From Actinacidiphila glaucinigra (GTDB lineage: Bacteria; Actinomycetota; Actinomycetes; Streptomycetales; Streptomycetaceae), in NCBI RefSeq assembly GCF_900188405.1, contig NZ_FZOF01000009.1, positions 62,001-126,000 on the forward strand: a DNA stretch of 64,000 nt, in the 5' to 3' direction. Numbering within the stretch: position 1 is the first letter of the stretch; each line of letters begins with the position of its first letter. A model generated the notes under the pieces. That model saw only the letters and a program-made list of their open reading frames with translations. It was not told where the DNA came from and searched no databases. This document shows positions 16,647-23,071 of the stretch, in pieces. A program made the position numbers and the translations under genes.

Positions 16647-16943
16647 ATGAAGGACGCATGGCAGCTACGCCGTGGCGAGGAAGTGATCGGCAGGCTCGTT
16701 CTCGAAACCGTCGACATGTTCTGGTACGACTGCCGTTTCGAAGCTTCGACCGGCTGGACGACTCTCAGGCCCCACATGGAGGCGCTGCGAGCCGCTGCAG
16801 AACGGAGCGACATGGACGCGATCCACAAAGTCGACGAGGCCATCTCCGCGCTGAGCCTTGAGCTGGCACCGGAAGACGGAGGCGAACCCATCAGGGACTT
16901 CCTGGTGCGCATCAAGGGGGACTCCGCACGCTTCCGGTACTGA
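16647..16943 (+). CDS. Hypothetical protein (98 aa)
   Basis: The ATG at 16647 follows GAAGGGA. The protein (MKDAWQLRRGEEVIGRLVLE...) is acidic with a predicted beta start (GRLVLETVDMFWYDCRFEA) and a helical second half (MEALRAAAERSDMDAIHKVD). No signal peptide or membrane segment is visible. It faces away from rep and occupies the place of the lost rep N-terminus. No family is recognised with certainty. Confidence 0.65.
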   Translation: MKDAWQLRRGEEVIGRLVLETVDMFWYDCRFEASTGWTTLRPHMEALRAAAERSDMDAIHKVDEAISALSLELAPEDGGEPIRDFLVRIKGDSARFRY

Positions 16944-16948
16944 CTGCT

Positions 16949-17050
16949 GGGCCGTCCGAGGACAGCCAAAGGCGACCAACGATGACAACCTTCGGCAGGT
17001 AAGTCGTAGGTCACAGCGTGGGTCGCCGGAAGAGCTCCAGGTCAGGGAGC
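16949..17050. repeat. Diverged intergenic repeat, copy A
   Basis: About 100 nt, beginning GGGCCGTCCGAGG and containing TAGGTCACAGCGT and CAGGTCAG, aligns with 18418-18520 at roughly three quarters identity. Both copies are non-coding and lie beside small element genes. Confidence 0.65.
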
Positions 17051-17090
17051 CGCCGCCCCACTTCCAGAAGATCTGTGCGCATCATGGAAT

Positions 17091-17429
17091 ATGGGGATCG
17101 ATCTGGAGCTGCACGCATCGCGGCCGGCACGTAACTGGGGCAAGTCCCGCGCGACACTCCTGCGGAGCTCTAACGGACATGGTGACGCGTTGGCCGATGC
17201 ACTCGGCTCGCTCCAGCTCCTTGGAATAGCCGGGAGGCTCACTGCTGTCGATCCGTACGGGGATACGTTGATGAACGAGCAGGAGTCTGCCGCTGCCCTC
17301 TAGGAGATCCACGATCTGCGGCAACGATGCGGTGATGAGCGTCAGCTCGCAGCGCTGGAGGATCTCGCGACGATGCTGGAGCAATGCGCGGCCACTCCAG
17401 GCAGTTACCTGTGGTTCGCGGGCGACTGA
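17091..17429 (+). pseudogene. Small conserved gene interrupted by an in-frame amber codon
   Basis: From ATG 17091 the frame encodes MGIDLELHASRPARNWGKS... and meets TAG at 17301-17303 (codon 71). Directly after it the same frame continues with convincing protein sequence (EIHDLRQRCGDERQLAALE...TMLEQCAATPGSYLWFAGD) to a TGA at 17427. The whole 113-codon frame looks like one small protein with an N-terminal domain and a helical C-terminal half, disabled by one nonsense mutation. Function unknown. Confidence 0.7.
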
Positions 17430-17603
17430 AGCTCGTGCCACAATCGTGCCAGATCCAGCGGGGAGCCAGGGGGAATCTCGGAGCCTGCCGGGTACTCAGG
17501 CGGACGGCCGCCGAGGCTGGGATTCTGCAGGTCAGCCACGACGCGGCCCCACCTCGCTCCTAAAGAGGTGATCCCGGATCCTGGCGCGGTGCAGCATGGA
17601 GCC

Positions 17604-17828
17604 ATGCGAGTCTTCGGCAATCCAGCGACGGCACCCAGGATGTTGCTGCTCAACGAGGTGAGGTTTGATCCGGATTGGATCTTCCGCCTCGACCGTCCTC
17701 TGTTTCTCATGCCAGGAGATCGGGTCTCCATGGATAGAGGTCGTCTTCTCGTGCAGCGGGCTGGCGGCCGCGAGGAGTACCCGACTACTGACCTCGCTCC
17801 GTGGTGCTGGCGTTGGCGGCTCGTCTGA
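17604..17828 (+). CDS. Hypothetical protein (74 aa)
   Basis: A small protein, MRVFGNPATAPRMLLLNEVR..., rich in Arg, Pro and Trp (LAPWCWRWRLV at the end). The ATG at 17604 is preceded by ATGGAG. It has no recognisable domain and lies inside the integrative element between the amber-interrupted gene and the tRNA-like sequence. Confidence 0.45.
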   Translation: MRVFGNPATAPRMLLLNEVRFDPDWIFRLDRPLFLMPGDRVSMDRGRLLVQRAGGREEYPTTDLAPWCWRWRLV

Positions 17829-17842
17829 CGGCCGTGCCCCTT

Positions 17843-17884
17843 CCGTGCCCGATCAGACGGGGAACCGCGGGGAACCACGGTGCC
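17843..17884. repeat. 42-nt sequence shared with 21589-21630
   Basis: Both copies begin CCGTGCCCGATCAGAC and end ACGGTGCC with the same spacing; the middle 18 nt are diverged. Each lies at an edge of element-derived DNA. Confidence 0.6.
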
Positions 17885-17895
17885 ATCGCGCACGA

Positions 17896-17931
17896 AGAAG
17901 GGGCGCCCCCGTGTCTTGGGGCACCCCTTCT
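17896..17931. terminator. Stem-loop downstream of the tRNA-Ser(UGA)-like sequence
   Basis: AGAAGGGGCGCCCC and GGGGCACCCCTTCT pair around a short loop, 26 nt past the 3' end of the tRNA-like sequence on the minus strand. Confidence 0.6.
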
Positions 17932-17956
17932 GTCCAGCGCCTTCGCAGGCCTACTG

Positions 17957-18047
17957 CGGGGAGTGTGGGATTTGAACCCACGGTGACATCGCTGCCACGA
18001 CGGTTTTCAAGACCGTGTGCGGTTTGACTCGCCCGTTGAGACTCCAC
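17957..18047 (-). tRNA. tRNA-Ser(UGA)-like gene with an aberrant 5' third
   Basis: On the minus strand the anticodon arm (ACGGT-CTTGAAA-ACCGT, anticodon TGA), a class II variable arm (GTGGC...GTCAC) and a T-arm (GTGGG-TTCAAAT-CCCAC) are perfect. The acceptor GTGGAGT/ACTCCCC has one mismatch, and the D-arm is abnormal: no GG dinucleotide in the loop, a weak stem and extra nucleotides on both sides. Either it is a divergent element-borne tRNA or, more likely, the 3' portion of a tRNA-Ser(UGA) kept as a relic attachment site. A terminator hairpin follows. Confidence 0.6.
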
Positions 18048-18051
18048 CGAC

Positions 18052-18357
18052 CTACTCCTGAATTGGCAGGTCCGGGTGCGTAAGCAAAAAGATCATGTAC
18101 GCGATGGCTGCCGTTGTTCCCACAGCCGAAAGCGCAAGCCCAGTCAGAGGCTGCGCGCGGCTCGCACCTAGACGTGAGGCGGCGCGATATTCAATGACAC
18201 CCCGGACCAGACCCGTCAGGCCAAGCGGCAAGGCAACGAACCAAACGAGCATCCAGAACGGACAGCAGAACCAGAACCCGACGGATACCGCGCCGAAGGG
18301 CACAGCCAGACTCCATCGCTCGGATCTGCCGCTAGTTGGATCACCAGTACGGGGCAT
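18052..18357 (-). CDS. Small membrane protein (DUF4190-like layout)
   Basis: A 101-residue protein starting MPRTGDPTSGRSERW, with hydrophobic segments VPFGAVSVGFWFCCPFWMLV, WFVALPLGLTGLVRGV and LTGLALSAVGTTAAIAYMIF, i.e. two to three transmembrane helices. The middle segment (GLTGLVRGVIEYRAA) resembles small actinobacterial DUF4190-type proteins. It lies 5 bp from the tRNA-like sequence. Role unknown. Confidence 0.6.
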   Translation of the reverse strand: MPRTGDPTSGRSERWSLAVPFGAVSVGFWFCCPFWMLVWFVALPLGLTGLVRGVIEYRAASRLGASRAQPLTGLALSAVGTTAAIAYMIFLLTHPDLPIQE

Positions 18358-18417
18358 GAGCTGATCAAAGCAGCCGAGGTGCGCAGCTCGACAACCACCC
18401 CTGCCTGGGCCGTCTCT

Positions 18418-18520
18418 GGGCCGTCCGAGGGCGCGCAACGACGACCAACGCCGACAACCGTTGACCACTCAATCGCAGGTCACAGCGTTGATCGTCTAGG
18501 CAAGCCCAGGTCAGCGGACC
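18418..18520. repeat. Diverged intergenic repeat, copy B
   Basis: Second copy of the non-coding block at 16949-17050; shared landmarks are GGGCCGTCCGAGG, GACCAACG, GACAACC, AGGTCACAGCGT and CCAGGTCAG. Confidence 0.65.
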
Positions 18521-18602
18521 CCCGGATCACTTCTTCGACAACTGATGTCGTTTCTTCGTCCTGCCGATGTAACCGAACGAGGAAATTTCCGCAGGTTCAC
18601 CC

Positions 18603-19094
18603 TCAACGGTCAGTTGTCCAGGAGGGGCGAAAGGCCCCCTCAGGGTCATCGTGGGCCCATCCTGCGAACTCCTCGAAGCCCAGGTTGGCGATACTCAAAT
18701 TCGCGTAGATTTCGTGGACCCCCGCAGGGACGGTTCGAAACTCGCGGCCGAACTCAGTCAGCTGCTCGTAGTCCTCGTCATCTACGCACTCATCTCGCGT
18801 CAGCGTGGTAACCGCCAGCAGCGCGTGAACCTCATCCTTCATGGTTTCTTGGTCAACGAGGAAGACAACGGATACGTCCTCGTCAGCGCGAACGGCACAC
18901 AGCACCTCTTCAACGGTTGCTCCTGCCCAGGCCGGATCGTTGACGAAGTGCACCTCCGCCTCGTACTGCCTATCCCCCCACGGCTTCATCAGAACAGCCA
19001 CCACGTTCTGCCATGCCTGGTCGTCCTGGTAGTCGGTCCTGATGACCAAGGCATCGAACTCATTGCGACCGGTGACGGCGGGCAGCACTCTCAT
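18603..19094 (-). CDS. DUF6924-like protein
   Basis: A 163-residue acidic cytoplasmic protein, MRVLPAVTGRNEFDALVIRTDYQDDQAWQNV..., with the DALVIRTD(Y/F)xDDxAW pattern characteristic of DUF6924. The second half carries VSVVFLVDQETM and HALLAVTTL strands and a C-terminal IANLGFEEFAGWAH. Members often occur near Streptomyces polymorphic-toxin or immunity genes; no function is established. The ATG follows GGAGAAGGA. It is transcribed in the same direction as the SMI1/KNR4-like gene upstream. Confidence 0.6.
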   Translation of the reverse strand: MRVLPAVTGRNEFDALVIRTDYQDDQAWQNVVAVLMKPWGDRQYEAEVHFVNDPAWAGATVEEVLCAVRADEDVSVVFLVDQETMKDEVHALLAVTTLTRDECVDDEDYEQLTEFGREFRTVPAGVHEIYANLSIANLGFEEFAGWAHDDPEGAFRPSWTTDR

Positions 19095-19450
19095 TGAGTC
19101 CTTCTCCTTGACGACGCGCGACGGGCGGTGCCGCAACTGTCCCACGGGCCAAACTCGTCGCGCCTTGCCAGGTCAGTGTTCATCTTGGGTGACTTGGTGG
19201 TGGCTGGCTGCTCCGGCGGCATCGCCGACACTTCCGGTGATAGCTCGCGTGAGGTGTTGGCGGGGAGATGGACCGCCCCAGATGCGCACCAGAACGGGCG
19301 GTCAGTCTCGGTCAATGGCGAGCAACGACAGAGCTCTGCGACTGGACCCAGAGATGCCATAAGCCCAGATCAGAGGCACGATTCGCCAGGCTTCAGACGG
19401 TGATTCCCAAGCTCAGAGCACTCGTAGATCCGATGCGTGCCTTAAGCGTC
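19095..19450. other. Intergenic region with no recognisable gene
   Basis: Between the two immunity-like genes no frame shows protein-like composition, and no tRNA or strong hairpin was seen. It presumably carries the promoter of the DUF6924-like gene at its left end. Confidence 0.5.
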
Positions 19451-20053
19451 TCAGAGAAGATCTCGCCAAAAAGGAGCAGTTGCCTTCGGGTTCCAACTGT
19501 TGTCGACGTTGCCTCGTGCCTCGTCGAACTCCCGGTGGATGTAATCAACGAGGTCTAGCCCGTAGTAGATGATGTCGGTCTGCCACATCGAGAGCACAGG
19601 ATGCCCGGAGCTTCCCCGGCCGGCAGGGAGATACCGATGGCCGTACACAGGCACAAGCACCGGCACATCAGCAAGACGGTCCCGTGCGGTGGCCAGAGCG
19701 GCGGCGTCGTCGCTCGGACGTTCCCCCCAAGCCTCGTACCAGAACCCGTTGTGCTCAACATCGAGAAGAACGCCCTCGACCGGCCAGTCAAGCTGCCGTC
19801 GCAGACTGTCCAGGTCGCCCCCACGCCACTCGGGCCAGGGTCTGGACCAGGTCTGTCCCTCCTCAGGGGGCACATTGACCGGCAGGCCAGCTGCTAGGAA
19901 AGCACGGTGATCGTCCGCGAACTCGAAGCCGTACTCCTCCTCGATACGCGCCAACTCGGCGTCCGTCAGCCCTGGCTCGAACTCATAGAGGCCCGTCTGC
20001 GTCAAGCGCAGGGCAGCCTGCGCGCCAAGGGCCGCCCCGCCGTTGGTGATCAC
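19451..20053 (-). CDS. SMI1/KNR4 family protein (immunity-like)
   Basis: A 200-residue protein starting at GTG 20053. The segment LTDAELARIEEEYGFEFADDHRAFLAAGLPV is the N-terminal signature of the SMI1/KNR4 (SUKH) superfamily, and WPEWRGGDLDSLRRQLDWPVEGVLLDVEHNGFW follows as in single-domain Streptomyces members. The C-terminal half includes LVPVYGHRYLPAG and VLSMWQTDIIYYGLDLVDYI. SUKH proteins frequently neutralise nuclease toxins, but no toxin gene is adjacent, so this is an orphan. Confidence 0.75.
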   Translation of the reverse strand: MITNGGAALGAQAALRLTQTGLYEFEPGLTDAELARIEEEYGFEFADDHRAFLAAGLPVNVPPEEGQTWSRPWPEWRGGDLDSLRRQLDWPVEGVLLDVEHNGFWYEAWGERPSDDAAALATARDRLADVPVLVPVYGHRYLPAGRGSSGHPVLSMWQTDIIYYGLDLVDYIHREFDEARGNVDNSWNPKATAPFWRDLL

Positions 20054-20107
20054 TGCTACACGCTAGCGCCGACCGTAGCCCGCTGCCACCGGAGTTGCGC
20101 GCGGGCT

Positions 20108-20127
20108 CCGTCTCAGTTTCCGTCTCA
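20108..20127. repeat. Putative integrase arm-type repeat (right copy)
   Basis: Identical over 20 nt to 14067-14086: two CCGTCTCA octamers separated by GTTT, 115 nt inside the right att repeat. Confidence 0.55.
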
Positions 20128-20242
20128 TTCAGCAGTGTTCACAGACATTCACCACGGTTCCGGCCGCATGCCCTCCCCAGCTACCAACCGCCCGCGAACG
20201 CAGGTGAACGGCCCTGCGCGTTGCCCACCACCAGCCAACAGA

Positions 20243-20299
20243 CTTGGAAAGCCTGTTGGGGGCAACCCCTCACGAGTTCGAATCTCGTATCCTCCGCCA
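20243..20299. repeat. Right att copy: 3' half of tRNA-Ser(GGA)
   Basis: Duplicates 13948-14004 with one mismatch. It lacks the tRNA 5' half and cannot form a tRNA. Confidence 0.9.
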
Positions 20300-20320
20300 G
20301 TGCCTCACCGGGCACGATGT

Positions 20321-20354
20321 CGAAGGGCCCCACCGCTCGCGGTGGGGCCCTTCG
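20321..20354. terminator. Second copy of the tRNA/integrase terminator
   Basis: CGAAGGGCCCCACC and GGTGGGGCCCTTCG form a 14-bp stem, as at 14024-14061. Confidence 0.7.
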
Positions 20355-20363
20355 GCGTTCTCC

Positions 20364-20467
20364 GTTGGTATCCGGCCGGCTCGACAGCGCGTCGCCGATC
20401 TGGCAAGCCACGATCTTCAGCGCGGATCCGGTCATGTGCATGTACCGCGAGCGCGTCCGGGCCGAGC
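20364..20467 (-). pseudogene. 3' remnant of a second integrase gene
   Basis: The minus strand encodes RTRSRYMHMTGSALKIVA and QIGDALSSRPDTN, clearly homologous to the last ~35 residues of the complete integrase (MRSRYMHVTGPVLKNVARQV). The catalytic Tyr is kept but everything upstream is missing, and the original stop codon has been removed by an 18-nt deletion relative to the intact gene. Confidence 0.85.
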
Positions 20468-20503
20468 GTATTTCCGAGCGCTGCGGCGCGGCGTCTCGAG
20501 CCG

Positions 20504-20522
20504 CTGAGGGGAAACCCCTCAG
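20504..20522. terminator. Short stem-loop after the 338-aa gene
   Basis: CTGAGGGG-AAA-CCCCTCAG, an 8-bp perfect stem 11 nt beyond the stop codon of the minus-strand gene that ends at 20534. Confidence 0.55.
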
Positions 20523-20533
20523 GGGCGGTCGGC

Positions 20534-21550
20534 TCAGCGCCCGGGGTGGCGGAGGGCCCAGTCTCGGTCGCTCGGCGTCGGCTCGGTCCGCCAACGAGCC
20601 CGCAGAACTCCGTCGTTGTCCGGCATGACAGCTGTGAACAGAGGAACACTTTCACCCGCGTACGCGGACAGTAGTGCGGCGGCACGGGCGCTGCGCATAC
20701 GGGCGGTCAGCTCCGGGAATGCGGTCTCGTCGGCGATGGCGCTGTGGATGTGACCGTCGTTGTCCTGCCAGACGCCCTCGACGAGACCTTCTGTAGGGAG
20801 GGCCTTCAGGACGGCGTCGATGTCGGGCGACAAGGGGGGCCAGGCGGCCAGACGGGCCCGGGGAGCCAATCGGGCGCGCACCGTGTCGACGGTGTCGCGG
20901 TCGAGGCGGTGCCACCGTGAGGCGCCTTCGAGATACGTCTCCTCCAGGATTCCGGCGCTGCCGTCGGCGACTGCCCTGTGCAACTCGGCCCAGAAGTCGT
21001 CATCGCCGGGCCGCTGGGTGACCTGCTCCTGTTCCTCCCCCTCGGCCTCGAAGGCGTACGGGGAGGTGCGCAGGCGTTCCGGGAACAGTCCGAGCTCCCG
21101 GGTGTGGGCCGACGCCTCCTCGCACGGCCGGCTGCTGCTGATGTAGAGGTACTGGTCCCACCCCACATGGACCGCGAACGCGCCTTCCGCCTCCAGCCGG
21201 CACCAGGCACCGTTGTCGCGCAACATGACGCACACCAGTTGCAGCCCGATCTCGAGCGATACTTCTGCCCCGTCGTAGAAGCCGGCAGGGCCGGCGGGGA
21301 AGAGCCCGTCCAGCCCAAAGCCGTCCACCGGTGGCTCCATACCGAAGTACACGAAGGACGGGACCTGTGGTTCACGTACCGCCAGGTGATCGACGCCGGC
21401 GTCCCTGGCGAAGGCCGCGACCGCCTGAAGGTAGGACGCCTCGACCTCGCCGTGATCACTGACGGTGTCCTCACTGCCGGTGTAATACCCGTGTGCGTCA
21501 CGGTCGGCGGGGTCGTACTTTGTCACGCGGTAGACGTAGGGGAGTTGCAC
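20534..21550 (-). CDS. Hypothetical protein (338 aa)
   Basis: A soluble acidic protein starting at GTG 21550 (VQLPYVYRVTKYDPADRD), with GGGGGAGGAT as ribosome site. Landmarks are GYYTGSEDTVSDHGEVEASYL, the hydrophobic strand VSLEIGLQLVCVMLRDNGAW, FAVHVGWDQYLYI and a C-terminal VPLFTAVMPDNDGVLRARW. Similar proteins occur in other streptomycetes without assigned function. It sits between the integrase remnant and the 42-nt shared repeat, so it may be cargo of the older element. Confidence 0.7.
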   Translation of the reverse strand: MQLPYVYRVTKYDPADRDAHGYYTGSEDTVSDHGEVEASYLQAVAAFARDAGVDHLAVREPQVPSFVYFGMEPPVDGFGLDGLFPAGPAGFYDGAEVSLEIGLQLVCVMLRDNGAWCRLEAEGAFAVHVGWDQYLYISSSRPCEEASAHTRELGLFPERLRTSPYAFEAEGEEQEQVTQRPGDDDFWAELHRAVADGSAGILEETYLEGASRWHRLDRDTVDTVRARLAPRARLAAWPPLSPDIDAVLKALPTEGLVEGVWQDNDGHIHSAIADETAFPELTARMRSARAAALLSAYAGESVPLFTAVMPDNDGVLRARWRTEPTPSDRDWALRHPGR

Positions 21551-21588
21551 GTTGCCATCCTCCCCCCCCCCACGGCGCCGGGCCCTTG

Positions 21589-21630
21589 CCGTGCCCGATC
21601 AGACAGAGACCCAGGGGAAAGCACGGTGCC
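21589..21630. repeat. 42-nt sequence shared with 17843-17884
   Basis: Same ends (CCGTGCCCGATCAGAC and ACGGTGCC) at identical spacing. It suggests that element-derived DNA extends to at least this point. Confidence 0.6.
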
Positions 21631-21653
21631 TCGGGCATGAAGAATTCGGCGCC

Positions 21654-22076
21654 GTGAGCCTCCACTACGAAGTCGTCTTCGCCTGCCTCCTCCGCGACGA
21701 CGCGCCCGATGCGGTCCTGGACGCGCTGCGATGGCACCTGGGCCTGAGCCCTGAACGCCCGGCAGGAATCGACGGGGAGGAGCACACGTATCCGCTGCTC
21801 TCCCCGGATCCGGACAGCCGCCTGCCCGGAGGTGATTTCGCGTCCCTGCGACGCCAGTCCTGGGGCTTCACGGCCGGTGGTGAGCGCCACGTCTGGGGGC
21901 TGTACAGCCGCAACCTCTGGCTCGACGACATGTTGGCCGACCTCGTCCCCATCCTCGACCTGCTCGCACCTCACGTCGAAGAACCCGGCTACGGCGGGCA
22001 CTTCCGCGAGGAGTTCGACGCCCAGCCGACCGTCTTCACCTTCCATGCGGGCACCTACGGGCCGCTGAAGCTCTGA
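21654..22076 (+). CDS. Hypothetical protein (140 aa)
   Basis: GTG at 21654 gives VSLHYEVVFACLLRDDAPDAVL..., a small soluble protein with a predicted alpha/beta layout. Landmarks are LDALRWHLGLSPERPAG, SLRRQSWGFTAGGERHVWGLY and VFTFHAGTYGPLKL at the C-terminus. Similar short proteins are scattered in Streptomyces accessory regions. No function can be assigned. Confidence 0.65.
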   Translation: MSLHYEVVFACLLRDDAPDAVLDALRWHLGLSPERPAGIDGEEHTYPLLSPDPDSRLPGGDFASLRRQSWGFTAGGERHVWGLYSRNLWLDDMLADLVPILDLLAPHVEEPGYGGHFREEFDAQPTVFTFHAGTYGPLKL

Positions 22077-22133
22077 CAGGGATCGGCGTTCTCGCCGAAG
22101 TGAGGGCAAGCGCAGAGCGACCAATCCCGGCCG

Positions 22134-22310
22134 GTGCGGGAAGTGCGGGTCGAACCCTTCCTGATCGCCCGGCATCCGCTCACGGTCGCCCAGGTACGGC
22201 ACTGGCTGCCCGAGTACGAGGACGACTTCGCCGACTCGCCGTCGGCCACGACCCGGCTCGGGGACGACGTGGACGACCTGCTCGAAGCCTACGGCCCGGC
22301 GGCACACACC
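22134..22310 (+). pseudogene. Fragment of a formylglycine-generating-enzyme-like (SUMF1) protein
   Basis: The frame gives VRVEPFLIARHPLTVAQVRHW and YEDDFADSPSATTRLGDDVDDLLEA, matching the N-terminal part of bacterial FGE-sulfatase-like proteins (xVxxFxIxxxPVTVxQ...). The expected LPSEAEWEYAARAG continuation is absent and the frame becomes non-conserved after about 22290. Catalytic cysteines lie in the lost C-terminal part, so this is a broken remnant. Confidence 0.6.
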
Positions 22311-22528
22311 CTCCGGAGTGGTCTTCCGCGCCGTTCCCGGCGGGACGTCGGCCGGCCACGGTCTCTCGAGCCCACATGGTGGCGGACGGTAGCAGCCGGG
22401 CGTCCCGCCACCGCGGACGGGATGCTCCGCGCGACCGCGGTGGAATCGGCTTTCAACCTCCCGCGGCCGAGGGCGCTCTGAACACGGGTGACAGGACAGG
22501 GCCCGTGCGGGCCCCGAGAGGAGAACAG

Positions 22529-23062
22529 ATGCCGGAGAACGGCCGGGGCCCGGGAGCGGCGGCGGGCCCGCGGGCGCCGGAGAGCTTCGAGGCCTTCGCC
22601 CGGGCCAGTCAGAAACGGCTGTACCGGACCGCGTACCTGCTGTGCGGCGACGCGGACACGGCCCGGGACCTGACGCAGACCACGCTCGCCAAGATGTTCC
22701 AGCACTGGCGGCGGGCGAGTGCCGCCGACCACGTCGAGGCGTACGCCAGGACCGTGCTGACCCGTACGTACCTGGCCGAGCGGAGACGGCGGCTGCGGGA
22801 CCTGCTGGCGCACTCGCGCCCAGGGCCCGGGCCCTCGCCCGACCACGCCGACCTGCGGGTGACGTTGTTGTCGGCGCTCGCCGGACTGCCGCCCAGGGCC
22901 AGGGCCATGGTCGTGCTGCGCTACTGGGAGGACCAGAGCGTCGAGTCCGTCGCCACGCTGCTGAAGTGCAGCGAGTCCACCGTCAAGAGCCAGTGCTCAC
23001 GCTCCCTGGTCAAGCTGCGCGCCCAGTTGGGCGAGGCCCACGTCTACGCCACGGGAAGCTGA
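22529..23062 (+). CDS. ECF sigma factor, SigE family
   Basis: A 177-residue sigma factor with ATG at 22529 after GAGAGGAG. Region 2: FEAFARASQKRLYRTAYLLCGDADTARDLTQTTLAKMFQHW; region 4: LPPRARAMVVLRYWEDQSVESVATLLKCS with recognition helix STVKSQCSRSLVKLR. The gene is followed after 9 bp by a membrane protein that is its likely partner. It lies just beyond the element-derived region. Confidence 0.92.
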   Translation: MPENGRGPGAAAGPRAPESFEAFARASQKRLYRTAYLLCGDADTARDLTQTTLAKMFQHWRRASAADHVEAYARTVLTRTYLAERRRRLRDLLAHSRPGPGPSPDHADLRVTLLSALAGLPPRARAMVVLRYWEDQSVESVATLLKCSESTVKSQCSRSLVKLRAQLGEAHVYATGS

Positions 23063-23071
23063 GGGACCGCC

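Larger units (their letters stand above)
14005..20299. mobile_element. Degraded integrative element in tRNA-Ser(GGA) (AICE / plasmid-type)
   Basis: About 6.3 kb bounded by att repeats, with int, xis and a RepSA-type replication gene on the minus strand next to the tRNA, the layout of actinomycete integrative and conjugative elements. The replication gene is frameshifted and lacks its 5' end, and no FtsK/Tra-type translocase is present, so the element is probably immobile. Cargo comprises small hypothetical genes, a tRNA-Ser(UGA)-like sequence, a DUF6924-like gene and a SMI1/KNR4-like gene. Confidence 0.85.
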
